Assembly: GCA_050943495.1 (NCBI GenBank)
Contig: JBMNPH010000002.1
Coordinates: 186,001 to 250,000 of the forward strand
Direction: 5' to 3'
Length of the DNA: 64,000 nucleotides
Origin: Merdivicinus sp050943495
GTDB taxonomy: Bacteria > Bacillota > Clostridia > Oscillospirales > Ruminococcaceae
Shown: piece after piece, positions 47,630 through 55,540 of the stretch
How the letters are laid out: each line of letters starts with the position of its first letter
Position numbering within the stretch: position 1 is the stretch's first letter
Made by a program: the position numbers and the translations under genes
The notes under the pieces: model-generated
Seen by the model: the letters and a program-made list of their open reading frames with translations, nothing else
What the model was told of the DNA's origin: nothing
Databases searched by the model: none

Positions 47630-50080
47630 CTAAATAATTTCACCATTTATATCTACAAATACGGTTACATGATTGAATATTTTCTGTGCGGAAGCCTCTT
47701 GAAATACTTGTCGAAGCATCGCACGAAATTTTTTATTATTTTTACATTTCAGAATAATTCGATATCGGAATTTTCCATTAATTCGATAAATACCGGCCTG
47801 CGAAACACCCAATAAAATGATGGGTAACTGCTTTTCTCCCAAAATTCGCTGGCGCAGCAGCTGATGTACGGCTTCCGCACAACGCCGAGCTTGCTCTTCG
47901 GTGCTGCCAGAAATACCAATAACAGCTAGATCACAAAAGGGGGGCTGAAGACTGGCTTTCCGCAGAGCGATTTCCTGCGAATAAAAGGCCAGATAGTCCT
48001 GTTTTGCAGCATTCTGGATCACATCATTTTCAGGGGACATCGTCTGAATATAGGCAATTCCTCTTTTAGAGCTTCTACCGCTTCGTCCAACTACTTGAGT
48101 AATCAAAGAGAATGTCTTTTCCCCACATCGGAAGTCATTCGAATAGAGAGATTGATCGCTATTCAGGACACCAACCAAGGTAACATTCGGAAAATTCAGC
48201 CCTTTTGCTACCATCTGTGTTCCGATCAAGATATCATATTCGCCAGCTTCAAAACGGCTAAAATTTTCTTCATAGGAATATCTTGAGGACACCGTATCCG
48301 TATCCATACGGAGGATTCGGGCATCTGGAATAGCATGCGCCAAAATTTCTTCAATTTTTTGGGTCCCAGTGCCAAACAGATTCAAATGAGACGAACCACA
48401 GCTCGGGCATTTTGTATGCAATGGCGCAGTATAGCCACAGTAATGACACATAAAATAGCCATTTGCTTTATGGTAAGTCAGTGTAATACTGCAATTGGGA
48501 CATCGAAGCGGTTCCCCACAGTCAGCACAAAGAGCATAAGAAGCAAATCCTCTGCGATTTATCAGCAAAATGGATTGCTCTTTTCTTTGCCAGTTCTGCA
48601 AAAGTGCTTCCGCCAACTCATCGCTCAATGGCGATGTATTCCCCACCTGTAACTCATTGCGCATGTCAATCACACGGACCTCCGGCAAAGATGCGTCCCC
48701 ATATCGCTCTTTTAATGTAAAGAGGGCATAACGGCCTGTTTTTGCCGCATAGAAACTTTCGATACTGGGAGTTGCGGAGGCCATAAGAAGTGTCGCGTGA
48801 TGAAAAACACATCGAAGCTTGGCGATTTCTCGCGCATGATAACGCGGCGTGTTATCCGACTTATATGAGTGTTCCCCTTCTTCGTCCAATATAATCAATC
48901 CGATATTGGAAAAAGGGGCAAAAATACTGCTTCTCGTTCCAATTGAGATCTGTGCATCACCATTTTGAATCCGCCGATATTCATCCAATCGTTCTCCCAT
49001 AGAGAGGCTAGAATGAATCACTGCAATTTTTGAACCAAACAAACTGCGAAATTTTGCAAGAAGCTGAGGTGTCAAAGAAATTTCCGGCACCAGCAGCATC
49101 GCCTGTTTACCATCTTGCAGGCATGCCTCAATAAGTTTAATAAAGACCTGCGTTTTTCCGGATCCGGTTACTCCAAACAATAACGCTGCATTTGCTTCAT
49201 CTTTCACACATAGAGAACGAATTTCTCCGAATGCCTCTTCCTGTTCAGGGGATAAGGTCAATTCTTCCAAAGTAAATTCGCTTTCCTGGTAGGATCGGGG
49301 TGTCCGGTATATTTCTCGGTCGAAGTATTCCACAACTCCTTTGGCGGCCAGAGTTTTCAGCACACCTTCCCGCACTCCAGCGTGATAGGCTGCCTCTTTC
49401 TCTGAAGCAGATCCCACCTGCTGCAAGATCTGCACGACTTCTTTCTGTTTTGGAGTTAGCGACACTTGCTCTAAATCCACCCCAGTCGACAGCCGAACCA
49501 TTCGAAGCGTCTTATTTCCCATTCGCGTACGAAGCAGATCCGTACAAGAGAATATGCCTTTATCGACGAGCTGATGCGCTGCTTTTCGTCGTTCCGAAGT
49601 ATTTTCTTCCGAAAAATATCGGTTAATTTCCAACTGTGATTCCGCTTTTTCCAAAAATTCCAATACTTGATTTTCAGCCTGCGTGAGTTCCTCTCGTTCT
49701 GATGTGGAAGGTTCTCGAATCAGACGAAATTCTTCTGCTTTTACCCCATCCAAGCCAGGCGGAAGAATGCATTTCAATGCATCATAACGGGAACAGAAGG
49801 TAGTCTCCGCCATAAACTCAACAATTTGAAACCCTTCTTCATTTAAAATTGGCTTTTCATCCAGAACCGCGAGAATTGATTTGAGCTTAGATTCCGGCTC
49901 TTCCCGTGAGGATACCGCATATACTAAGCCTTGCAATTTTCGATTCCCGCGTCCAAATGGAACCAATACCCGTATCCCGCGCTGAATGGATGCGGCAAAG
50001 GTTTGGGGGATTCGATAGCTGTAGAGGCGATCAAAATGAAACGCAGTTTTTTCGACGGCTACTTCCGCAATCCAATCCAA
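47630..50080 (-). CDS. priA: Primosomal protein N' (replication restart helicase)
   Basis: This 816-residue protein starts at TTG 50080 with GGGGG eight bases upstream. It has an N-terminal DNA-binding domain (FDRLYSYRIPQTFAASIQRG), a winged helix, Walker A GVTGSGKTQVF and Walker B LIILDEEGEHSYKSD. The zinc-binding insert has eight cysteines, CADCGEPLRCPNCS then CHYCG and CPSCGS, and helicase motifs V-VI include IGTQMVAKGLNFP and QVVGRSGRSS. It restarts stalled forks. In B. subtilis coaBC precedes it; here rpoZ is directly upstream. Confidence 0.97.
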   Translation of the reverse strand: MDWIAEVAVEKTAFHFDRLYSYRIPQTFAASIQRGIRVLVPFGRGNRKLQGLVYAVSSREEPESKLKSILAVLDEKPILNEEGFQIVEFMAETTFCSRYDALKCILPPGLDGVKAEEFRLIREPSTSEREELTQAENQVLEFLEKAESQLEINRYFSEENTSERRKAAHQLVDKGIFSCTDLLRTRMGNKTLRMVRLSTGVDLEQVSLTPKQKEVVQILQQVGSASEKEAAYHAGVREGVLKTLAAKGVVEYFDREIYRTPRSYQESEFTLEELTLSPEQEEAFGEIRSLCVKDEANAALLFGVTGSGKTQVFIKLIEACLQDGKQAMLLVPEISLTPQLLAKFRSLFGSKIAVIHSSLSMGERLDEYRRIQNGDAQISIGTRSSIFAPFSNIGLIILDEEGEHSYKSDNTPRYHAREIAKLRCVFHHATLLMASATPSIESFYAAKTGRYALFTLKERYGDASLPEVRVIDMRNELQVGNTSPLSDELAEALLQNWQRKEQSILLINRRGFASYALCADCGEPLRCPNCSITLTYHKANGYFMCHYCGYTAPLHTKCPSCGSSHLNLFGTGTQKIEEILAHAIPDARILRMDTDTVSSRYSYEENFSRFEAGEYDILIGTQMVAKGLNFPNVTLVGVLNSDQSLYSNDFRCGEKTFSLITQVVGRSGRSSKRGIAYIQTMSPENDVIQNAAKQDYLAFYSQEIALRKASLQPPFCDLAVIGISGSTEEQARRCAEAVHQLLRQRILGEKQLPIILLGVSQAGIYRINGKFRYRIILKCKNNKKFRAMLRQVFQEASAQKIFNHVTVFVDINGEII

Positions 50081-50112
50081 TACCGGTTCCCCCTCTCCAT
50101 AACAGATCGTTC

Positions 50113-50376
50113 TTATTCTTCATCCTCCAGAGAGGTCGTGGGCACGTAACTGAGTTTGCGATCCCGAATTACTCCGATATCGTCACTTTCTACCAATTTA
50201 TAGCGACCTTTTGCAAAATCATCCACTGCCATTTTGACAGGTTTTTCCAACAGAATATCACCATTTTCATCTGCTTGCTGCGCAATTTCTCTCGCACGCT
50301 TTGCAACTGCTACTACTAAAGAATAATAACTTTGACCTGGTTTCAGTAACTCCGGTACAGAAGGTCTATGCATCAT
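50113..50376 (-). CDS. rpoZ: RNA polymerase omega subunit
   Basis: This 87-residue protein starts at ATG 50376 behind GAGGTG. MMHRPSVPELLKPGQSYYSL and VAVAKRAREIAQQ correspond to the N-terminal helices of omega, with the conserved AKRAREI core at residues 24-30. The C-terminal half (KPVKMAVDDFAKGRYKLVES) is typical of clostridial omega. It stabilises the beta-prime subunit. It overlaps the end of gmk by 11 bp and lies between gmk and priA. Confidence 0.9.
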   Translation of the reverse strand: MMHRPSVPELLKPGQSYYSLVVAVAKRAREIAQQADENGDILLEKPVKMAVDDFAKGRYKLVESDDIGVIRDRKLSYVPTTSLEDEE

Positions 50377-50983
50377 AATTCAACACCTCATCAATTATTG
50401 ATTTGCAATTCTGCGTTTTATTTTTTTCTGCGGTAAAGATTGCCTTCAATTCTGCTACAGCATCATCCAGTTTATCATTTACCACAATATAATCATACTG
50501 ATACGCCATTTTCATTTCAGCAGCAGCAGCTTCCAACCGCCGATTTACGGTTTCGATATCCTCTGTCTGCCGGTCAATCAAGCGCCGACGCAATTCCGAA
50601 AAACTGGGCGGCAGCACAAAGACTAGAATTGCCTCCGGGCATTTCTCCCGTATTTGCAGTGCTCCCTGCACTTCAATTTCCAAAATCACATTTTCTCCAC
50701 GCTGCAAGCGCTCATAAACGGGCCCGCGGGGAGTTCCATAATAATTGCCGCAATAACATGCATGTTCTAAGATTTCGTCCTGCTCAATTTTTTGTTCGAA
50801 ATCCTCTTTTGACATAAAGTAGTAATGCACGCCGTCTATTTCACCGGGGCGCGGTGAGCGGGTTGTCGCCGATACGGAAAGAAAGGCTTCTCCGCCCTGG
50901 GCAAAAAACTCTTTTAGTACCGTCCCCTTTCCGCAGCCAGACGGTCCGGAAAATACCATCAAAACGCCTTTACTCGTCTTCAT
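50366..50983 (-). CDS. gmk: Guanylate kinase
   Basis: The protein has 205 residues from ATG 50983, placed just after AGAGGTGG; the frame opens earlier inside remA. It converts GMP to GDP. The start MKTSKGVLMVFSGPSGCGKG has the P-loop GPSGCGKGT. SVSATTRSPRPGEIDGVHYY is the GMP-binding region, and YGTPRGPVYERLQRGENVIL and IFVLPPS-like VFVLPPSFSEL follow. It overlaps the remA end by 14 bp and the rpoZ start by 11 bp, indicating tight co-translation. Confidence 0.97.
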   Translation of the reverse strand: MKTSKGVLMVFSGPSGCGKGTVLKEFFAQGGEAFLSVSATTRSPRPGEIDGVHYYFMSKEDFEQKIEQDEILEHACYCGNYYGTPRGPVYERLQRGENVILEIEVQGALQIREKCPEAILVFVLPPSFSELRRRLIDRQTEDIETVNRRLEAAAAEMKMAYQYDYIVVNDKLDDAVAELKAIFTAEKNKTQNCKSIIDEVLNYDA

Positions 50984-51239
50984 CCGGTTCCACCTCTTCT
51001 TCATCATTCTGGACAAAACGATTTGCTACTGTTTCCGGCTGAATAGCTGACAGGATAACATGACCGCTGTCCATCACAATTACGGCACGTGTGCGCCGAC
51101 CGTATGTTGCATCAATCAACAGTCCACTATCCCGTGCATCTTGGATAATTCGTTTAATAGGGGCAGATTCCGGACTGACAATCGTAATAATACGATTTGC
51201 CGACACCATATTTCCAAAGCCAATATTGATCAGTTTCAT
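50970..51239 (-). CDS. remA: RemA family DNA-binding regulator (DUF370)
   Basis: This 89-residue protein starts at ATG 51239 behind GGGGG. MKLINIGFGNMVSANRIITI, then SAPIKRIIQDARDSGLLIDA and YGRRTRAVIVMDSGHVILSA, is nearly the standard RemA sequence. In B. subtilis RemA activates biofilm matrix and osmoprotection genes by binding DNA as a ring-shaped oligomer. The acidic C-terminal tail EEEVEPDEDE is longer than I expect. It lies between yicC and gmk, as in B. subtilis. Confidence 0.96.
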   Translation of the reverse strand: MKLINIGFGNMVSANRIITIVSPESAPIKRIIQDARDSGLLIDATYGRRTRAVIVMDSGHVILSAIQPETVANRFVQNDEEEVEPDEDE

Positions 51240-51251
51240 TTTCCAACCCCC

Positions 51252-52130
51252 TTATTCGATATTTTGAATTTGTTCTCTTATCTTTTCAATTTCCGATTTA
51301 AGCGACACAACAATTCGGGAAAGCTCGGCATCCTGGGCTTTGGATCCGATTGTATTCGCTTCTCGATTCATTTCCTGCACCAGAAAATCCAGCTTTTTCC
51401 CTACCGGTTCTCCGCTTTCCATCAGAGTAGAAAATTGATCCAAATGGCTGCGCAAACGAACGGTTTCTTCATCAACGGCAACTTTATCCGCAAAAATTGC
51501 AGCTTCCGTCACCAATCTTGCCTCATCCACACTCGTATCCTGAAGAACTTCCGATAACTTTGCGTACAGGCGGTTATAATACACTCGCTGACGTTCCGGC
51601 GCATATTCCTCGACACGAGCCACCAATTCTCGGACATTTTCGAGCTTTTCACCTAAATCCTCGAAGAGTTTCTGTCCCTCTGTCTGGCGCATTTGTTCAA
51701 ATGAAACAATGGCCTGGGCTGCTACAGAACTTACCGCTTCTGTAACCGCTTCCTCATCCATTTCGGCACGTTTTACAGAAAAAATTTCCGGCAACCTAAG
51801 CAGTTGTGAGAGTGTCAGATCATCTTCCAAACCGAGCGTTTCTCCGGCTTTACGCAGAGCCTTGATATAGCTTTCCGCAACGGCTTCATCTACCGTAACC
51901 ACTGTGTCCTGTCCATTCTGCGACGAAATGGTCAGCTGAACCTCAATTTTTCCGCGACTAACAGCCCCCTGCACCTGTTTTTTGAGACGATCCTCTAAAA
52001 ACAGGAATGCCTTGGGCAATTTTACCGCACATTCAAAATAACGATGATTTACCGATTTGATTTCCACGGAAATATCGAAGCCGGCAGCGCTTGCCTGTGC
52101 TCTTCCATAGCCGGTCATACTTTTGAGCAT
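51252..52130 (-). CDS. yicC: YicC family endoribonuclease-like protein
   Basis: The protein has 292 residues from ATG 52130, with AAAGGAA upstream. MLKSMTGYGRAQASAAGFDI and IKSVNHRYFECAVKLPKAFL form the YicC N-terminal domain. VRLRSHLDQFSTLMESGEPV and GKKLDFLVQEMNREANTIGS end in the DUF1732 domain with its conserved Glu-x-x-Arg-Glu. E. coli YicC has been linked to endoribonuclease activity and small-RNA turnover; for Firmicutes (YloC) this is less certain. It is the first gene of the long block running to mtnN. Confidence 0.95.
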   Translation of the reverse strand: MLKSMTGYGRAQASAAGFDISVEIKSVNHRYFECAVKLPKAFLFLEDRLKKQVQGAVSRGKIEVQLTISSQNGQDTVVTVDEAVAESYIKALRKAGETLGLEDDLTLSQLLRLPEIFSVKRAEMDEEAVTEAVSSVAAQAIVSFEQMRQTEGQKLFEDLGEKLENVRELVARVEEYAPERQRVYYNRLYAKLSEVLQDTSVDEARLVTEAAIFADKVAVDEETVRLRSHLDQFSTLMESGEPVGKKLDFLVQEMNREANTIGSKAQDAELSRIVVSLKSEIEKIREQIQNIE

Positions 52131-52183
52131 TGTGCTATCATTCCTTTCCATCCGTAGATCGAATGGTTTTTTCAACGATATTT

Positions 52184-52189
52184 ATTATA
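52184..52189 (-). promoter_or_regulatory. Extended -10 promoter of the yicC-remA-gmk block
   Basis: Leftward TATAAT (52189-52184) is preceded by TGT (extended -10), 53 bp before ATG 52130. No good -35 lies 17 bp upstream. The leader also contains a TTGTTAACAA palindrome at 52217-52226. Confidence 0.55.
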
Positions 52190-52329
52190 ACACAGAAGAG
52201 GTCGTATGCGATCATTTTGTTAACAATTTGTTCAGAAAATTCATTCTATTTTTACTTTCCTTAAATTCTGTCAGATTAAGATCACTCAATAATCTACTTA
52301 TATATAAAGATTCTTTCCCAAAAATAATC

Positions 52330-52351
52330 AAAAAGCCGCCCGTAGGCGGCT
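52330..52351 (-). terminator. Terminator of the ThuA-like gene
   Basis: Leftward, AGCCGCC pairs with GGCGGCT around TACG, a very stable tetraloop hairpin, followed by TTTTT. It begins seven bases after the ThuA stop. Confidence 0.93.
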
Positions 52352-52358
52352 CATTACA

Positions 52359-53090
52359 TTATTTCGTATATACAGGATTCGGATAATGACCATACTGCAT
52401 TTTGGGGGTATCCTTTTCCGGAGCTGCCCAGCGAACCGCATTGACAATAACCTTCTGAATTTCTGCCTGATGGTAGATTGGGAACGTCTCATGACCGGGC
52501 TGGAAATAGAAGATATGACCTTTTCCACGGGTATAGGTGCAGCCGCTACGGAATACCTCGCCGCCTTCAAACCAGCTGATGAAAACCTGCTCGTCGGGCT
52601 GCGGAATTTCAAAGTGCTCACCATAAGTTTCTTCGTGCTCAATTACAATGTGATCGTCCAATCCCTTCATAATGGGATGACCGGGATTCACCGTCCACAG
52701 AATTTCCTTATCCCCGGATTCCCGCCATTTCAGATTGACCGAACGAGTTCCGCAAATTTTATGGAAAATTTTAGATGCGTGGCCGGAATGCAGAACCACA
52801 AGTCCCATTCCATCCAGAACGCGTTGATGCACACGTTCTACAATTTCATCTGCCACTTTTTCATGTGCACAATGTCCCCACCAAATCAAGACATCTGTCT
52901 GATCCAAAACTTCTTTTGTCAGGCCATGTTCCGGCATCTCCAATGTTGCCGTTCCCGCCTCAATATCACATTCCCGATTCAGAAATTCCGCAATAGTGCC
53001 ATGAATTCCCTTGGGGTAGATGGCAGCGACCTGCGGCATTTCTTTTTCATGTACATTTTCATTCCACACCGTAACATGAATTTTTTCCAT
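52359..53090 (-). CDS. ThuA-like domain protein
   Basis: The protein has 243 residues from ATG 53090, with GGAGG nine bases upstream. IHVTVWNENVHEKEMPQVAA, VLIWWGHCAHEKVADEIVER, GLVVLHSGHASKIFHKICGT and EHEETYGEHFEIPQPDEQVF match ThuA proteins, a glutamine-amidotransferase-like fold named from trehalose use in Sinorhizobium. HWEG-like Tyr/His/Glu clusters are kept, but no catalytic Cys triad is obvious. Many relatives sit beside Gfo/Idh/MocA enzymes in sugar pathways. Here it is monocistronic with promoter and terminator. Confidence 0.88.
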   Translation of the reverse strand: MEKIHVTVWNENVHEKEMPQVAAIYPKGIHGTIAEFLNRECDIEAGTATLEMPEHGLTKEVLDQTDVLIWWGHCAHEKVADEIVERVHQRVLDGMGLVVLHSGHASKIFHKICGTRSVNLKWRESGDKEILWTVNPGHPIMKGLDDHIVIEHEETYGEHFEIPQPDEQVFISWFEGGEVFRSGCTYTRGKGHIFYFQPGHETFPIYHQAEIQKVIVNAVRWAAPEKDTPKMQYGHYPNPVYTK

Positions 53091-53126
53091 AATACTCAGC
53101 CTCCGTGTAATCGTTTTCATACGCAT

Positions 53127-53155
53127 ATTGTATCACGATTTATTTCCCTTGTCAA
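53127..53155 (-). promoter_or_regulatory. Promoter of the ThuA-like gene
   Basis: Leftward -35 TTGACA (53155-53150), 17-bp spacer, -10 TACAAT (53132-53127), 36 bp before the start codon. Confidence 0.8.
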
Positions 53156-53210
53156 TTCTGAATGTTAAAAATTATGCATAAATTATATTAGAAACTTCTG
53201 TCATTTTTAT

Positions 53211-53243
53211 AAAAAACAGGCACTCTGCCTGAAACAGAGTGCC
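53211..53243 (-). terminator. Terminator of the aminopeptidase P gene
   Basis: Leftward, GGCACTCTG (53243-53235) pairs with CAGAGTGCC (53227-53219), followed by TG and six T, 17 nt after the stop. Confidence 0.92.
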
Positions 53244-53260
53244 TATCAATTTGCAAAATA

Positions 53261-55051
53261 TCAGCGGGAAACCGGCGCAGTGTATTTTTCAAGCCATTTG
53301 CGTGCACGTTCACTGACAAGAGGCGAAATTTCATGCCAAACTTTCTCGTGATAGCGGTTCAGCCAGTCAATTTCATAGTCGGTCATAATGGAAACTTCCA
53401 AACAATTGCGGTCAATCGGAACTAGTGTGAAGTTCTCAAATCCCATCATCTGTCCGTATTCCGTCATTTCTTTTTTGATAACATGAACGACATTTTCGGT
53501 GCGGATTCCATGTTCACCTTCCCGGTAAACGCCCGGTTCCACAGTCAGCACCATGCCTTCTTCCAGCTTAACAGGAGAGCCAAACCCCTGGGGGCCTTCA
53601 TGGACATTCAGCATAAATCCGACACCATGACCGGTACCGCAGCGATAATCCAGCCCTTCCCGCCAGAAATATTCCCGGCACAGTACGTCCAATTGACTTC
53701 CACTTTGCCCGTATTTGAAGGTTGCTTCCATCAAAGCAATGGAACCTTTCAGCGCAAGGGTAAAGTCATGACGTTCGGTTTCATTGATGGGACCCAGTGC
53801 AAAGGTACGGGTAATATCCGTTGTACCGTCCAAATACTGCCCACCGCTGTCAATCAAAAGGAAACTCTTCCGTTCCAATTTTGCGGAAGAATCTGCTTTT
53901 GGAGCATAGTGCATCATTGCTGCATTCTCTCGATAAGCTACAATAGCACCGAAACTGTCACCACGGTTGAGAGGCTGTGCATGCCGGAATTCCGCAAGCT
54001 TTTCAGAACATTGATATTCCGTCAGCTCGGTTCCTTTTTCCAGTTCCTCATACAGCCATCCATAAAATTCCGCCAATGCGCAACCGTCTTTGCGATATGC
54101 ATTCTGAGTATTCGTATTCTCAGTGGAATTTTTACACGCTTTCATTAAGAAGATGGGATCTTCGCCTGCCATAACAGTGAGAGTCTCATTTTGTTCCATT
54201 GCATCCCACAACGCAGAATTCAATTCTTTTTCATCACAGAGAACACGGAATTTTTTATCAGTCTGAGCCAGAAAATCGTAGATTTCCTCATAGGAACGGA
54301 GAGAAATCCCCTCTTCGCCCAACATAGCAGTCAATTCAGATGAAATACGGTTCTGTTCGGTAAACAGGATCGCCTCATCCGGCGAAATCCAAGCATATGC
54401 AATCAGCACCGGGTTGTTTTCCACATCATTTGCCCGGAGATTGAACAGCCATGCAATATTATCCAATTTGCTGACTGCAATGGCATCTGCATGGAGGGCT
54501 GTCAATTTTTCCCGGAGGGCAGTCAGTTTTTCGCTGGCAGATTTTCCGGTATAAATCACGTCTAAAGCATAGGCTTCGGTGAAAATTTCGGCAGGGCGGC
54601 CTTCTTTTTCCCAAAGATCGTTGGCGTAATCGACGGATATATCAATTTCCATTCCCTTTTCAGAAAAATCTTTCCGCATTTTTTTCAGTTCCGCAGCAGA
54701 AAAAAGCCGGCCATTGAGACCAATAATGCTGCCCTCTGAAAGCTGATTCTTCAAATATTGCACCGGAGACGGACAGTCAGCATCAGCCGCCCGGAAGAGA
54801 GTTGCTTCGCTGCCTGCGAGTTCCTTCGCTGCCTGTACATAATAACGTCCATCTGTCCAAAGGCCGCTCATTTCCCGGGTAATGACAAAAGTTCCTGCAC
54901 TTCCGGAGAATCCGGATACAAAGGCACGTGTTTTCCAATGATCGGAAACATATTCACTCATATGAGGATCAGCGCTGGGCACCAGAATGGCATCTATGCA
55001 ATTCTCCTCCATTTTTTTTCGAATGTATGCAATTTTTTCGTTCACTGTCAT
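53261..55051 (-). CDS. M24 family Xaa-Pro aminopeptidase (aminopeptidase P)
   Basis: This 596-residue protein starts at ATG 55051 behind AGGAGG. It has two creatinase-like N-terminal domains (DAILVPSADPHMSEYVSDHW at residue 20; KLDNIAWLFNLRANDVENNP near 190) and a C-terminal pita-bread peptidase. Metal ligands appear in LLIDSGGQYLDGTTDITRTF (two Asp), CGTGHGVGFMLNVHEGPQGF (His), MVLTVEPGVYREGEHGIRTE (Glu) and the following E in RTENVVHV. The three-domain layout matches long aminopeptidase P. It removes N-terminal residues before proline and is cytoplasmic. Confidence 0.96.
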   Translation of the reverse strand: MTVNEKIAYIRKKMEENCIDAILVPSADPHMSEYVSDHWKTRAFVSGFSGSAGTFVITREMSGLWTDGRYYVQAAKELAGSEATLFRAADADCPSPVQYLKNQLSEGSIIGLNGRLFSAAELKKMRKDFSEKGMEIDISVDYANDLWEKEGRPAEIFTEAYALDVIYTGKSASEKLTALREKLTALHADAIAVSKLDNIAWLFNLRANDVENNPVLIAYAWISPDEAILFTEQNRISSELTAMLGEEGISLRSYEEIYDFLAQTDKKFRVLCDEKELNSALWDAMEQNETLTVMAGEDPIFLMKACKNSTENTNTQNAYRKDGCALAEFYGWLYEELEKGTELTEYQCSEKLAEFRHAQPLNRGDSFGAIVAYRENAAMMHYAPKADSSAKLERKSFLLIDSGGQYLDGTTDITRTFALGPINETERHDFTLALKGSIALMEATFKYGQSGSQLDVLCREYFWREGLDYRCGTGHGVGFMLNVHEGPQGFGSPVKLEEGMVLTVEPGVYREGEHGIRTENVVHVIKKEMTEYGQMMGFENFTLVPIDRNCLEVSIMTDYEIDWLNRYHEKVWHEISPLVSERARKWLEKYTAPVSR

Positions 55052-55087
55052 ACGGAATTCCTCCTGTATATCTGCTGAATTGATTTT

Positions 55088-55116
55088 AGTATAACACCTT
55101 TTCCAAAAGACCGCAA
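55088..55116 (-). promoter_or_regulatory. Promoter of the aminopeptidase P gene
   Basis: Leftward -35 TTGCGG (55116-55111), 17-bp spacer, -10 TATACT (55093-55088), 37 bp before the start codon. Confidence 0.6.
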
Positions 55117-55212
55117 GAGGATTCTCCGTTAAGTTTCCAGCAATTTGGAAAATTCCCCTAAATCTTTTTCAAATACAGCCGGAACTTTATCAGAAAATAA
55201 AGAGCATTTTTG

Positions 55213-55241
55213 TTGACAGAAGCTAATTTTTGTTTTATAAT
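55213..55241 (+). promoter_or_regulatory. Consensus promoter of the feo operon
   Basis: -35 TTGACA (55213-55218), 17-bp spacer, -10 TATAAT (55236-55241). A promoter this strong would need repression, consistent with the operator-like site directly downstream. Confidence 0.85.
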
Positions 55242-55247
55242 ATTTTT

Positions 55248-55263
55248 GTAACCTAAGGCTAAC
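55248..55263. promoter_or_regulatory. DtxR/IdeR-like operator at the feo transcription start
   Basis: GTAACCTAAGGCTAAC, on the other strand GTTAGCCTTAGGTTAC, is an imperfect inverted repeat. It has the TTAGCCT and AGGTTA half-site words of DtxR-family iron boxes. It covers the expected transcription start, so an iron-loaded repressor could block feoAB. No DtxR or Fur gene is in the window. Confidence 0.55.
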
Positions 55264-55291
55264 AATTTATCAAACAGATGAGGTGTCAAGC

Positions 55292-55540
55292 ATGACATTA
55301 GATCAATTGAAACCAGGTGAATGTGCCATTATTGAACAAGTAGGAGGGGAAGGTGCTCTCCGCCGCCGCTTATTGGATATGGGGTTGACTCCAAAAACGC
55401 ATGTCGCTGTCCGAAAGGTTGCCCCAATGGGAGATCCGATTGAATTGTTTTTGCGCAGCTATGTCCTGACTATCCGAAAAGATGATGCTGCAAATATTAC
55501 CTTGCTGGAAGGCAGCGTACAAAAGGCGGTGAAAGCATGA
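55292..55540 (+). CDS. feoA: Ferrous iron transport protein A
   Basis: The protein has 82 residues from ATG 55292, six bases after GAGGTG; a GTG nine bases upstream coincides with that site. It is an SH3-like FeoA domain: MTLDQLKPGECAIIEQVGGE, LRRRLLDMGLTPKTHVAVRK, MGDPIELFLRSYVLTIRKDD. FeoA is a cytoplasmic partner of the FeoB iron channel. The stop overlaps the feoB ATG by four bases, so the two are co-translated. Confidence 0.96.
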   Translation: MTLDQLKPGECAIIEQVGGEGALRRRLLDMGLTPKTHVAVRKVAPMGDPIELFLRSYVLTIRKDDAANITLLEGSVQKAVKA

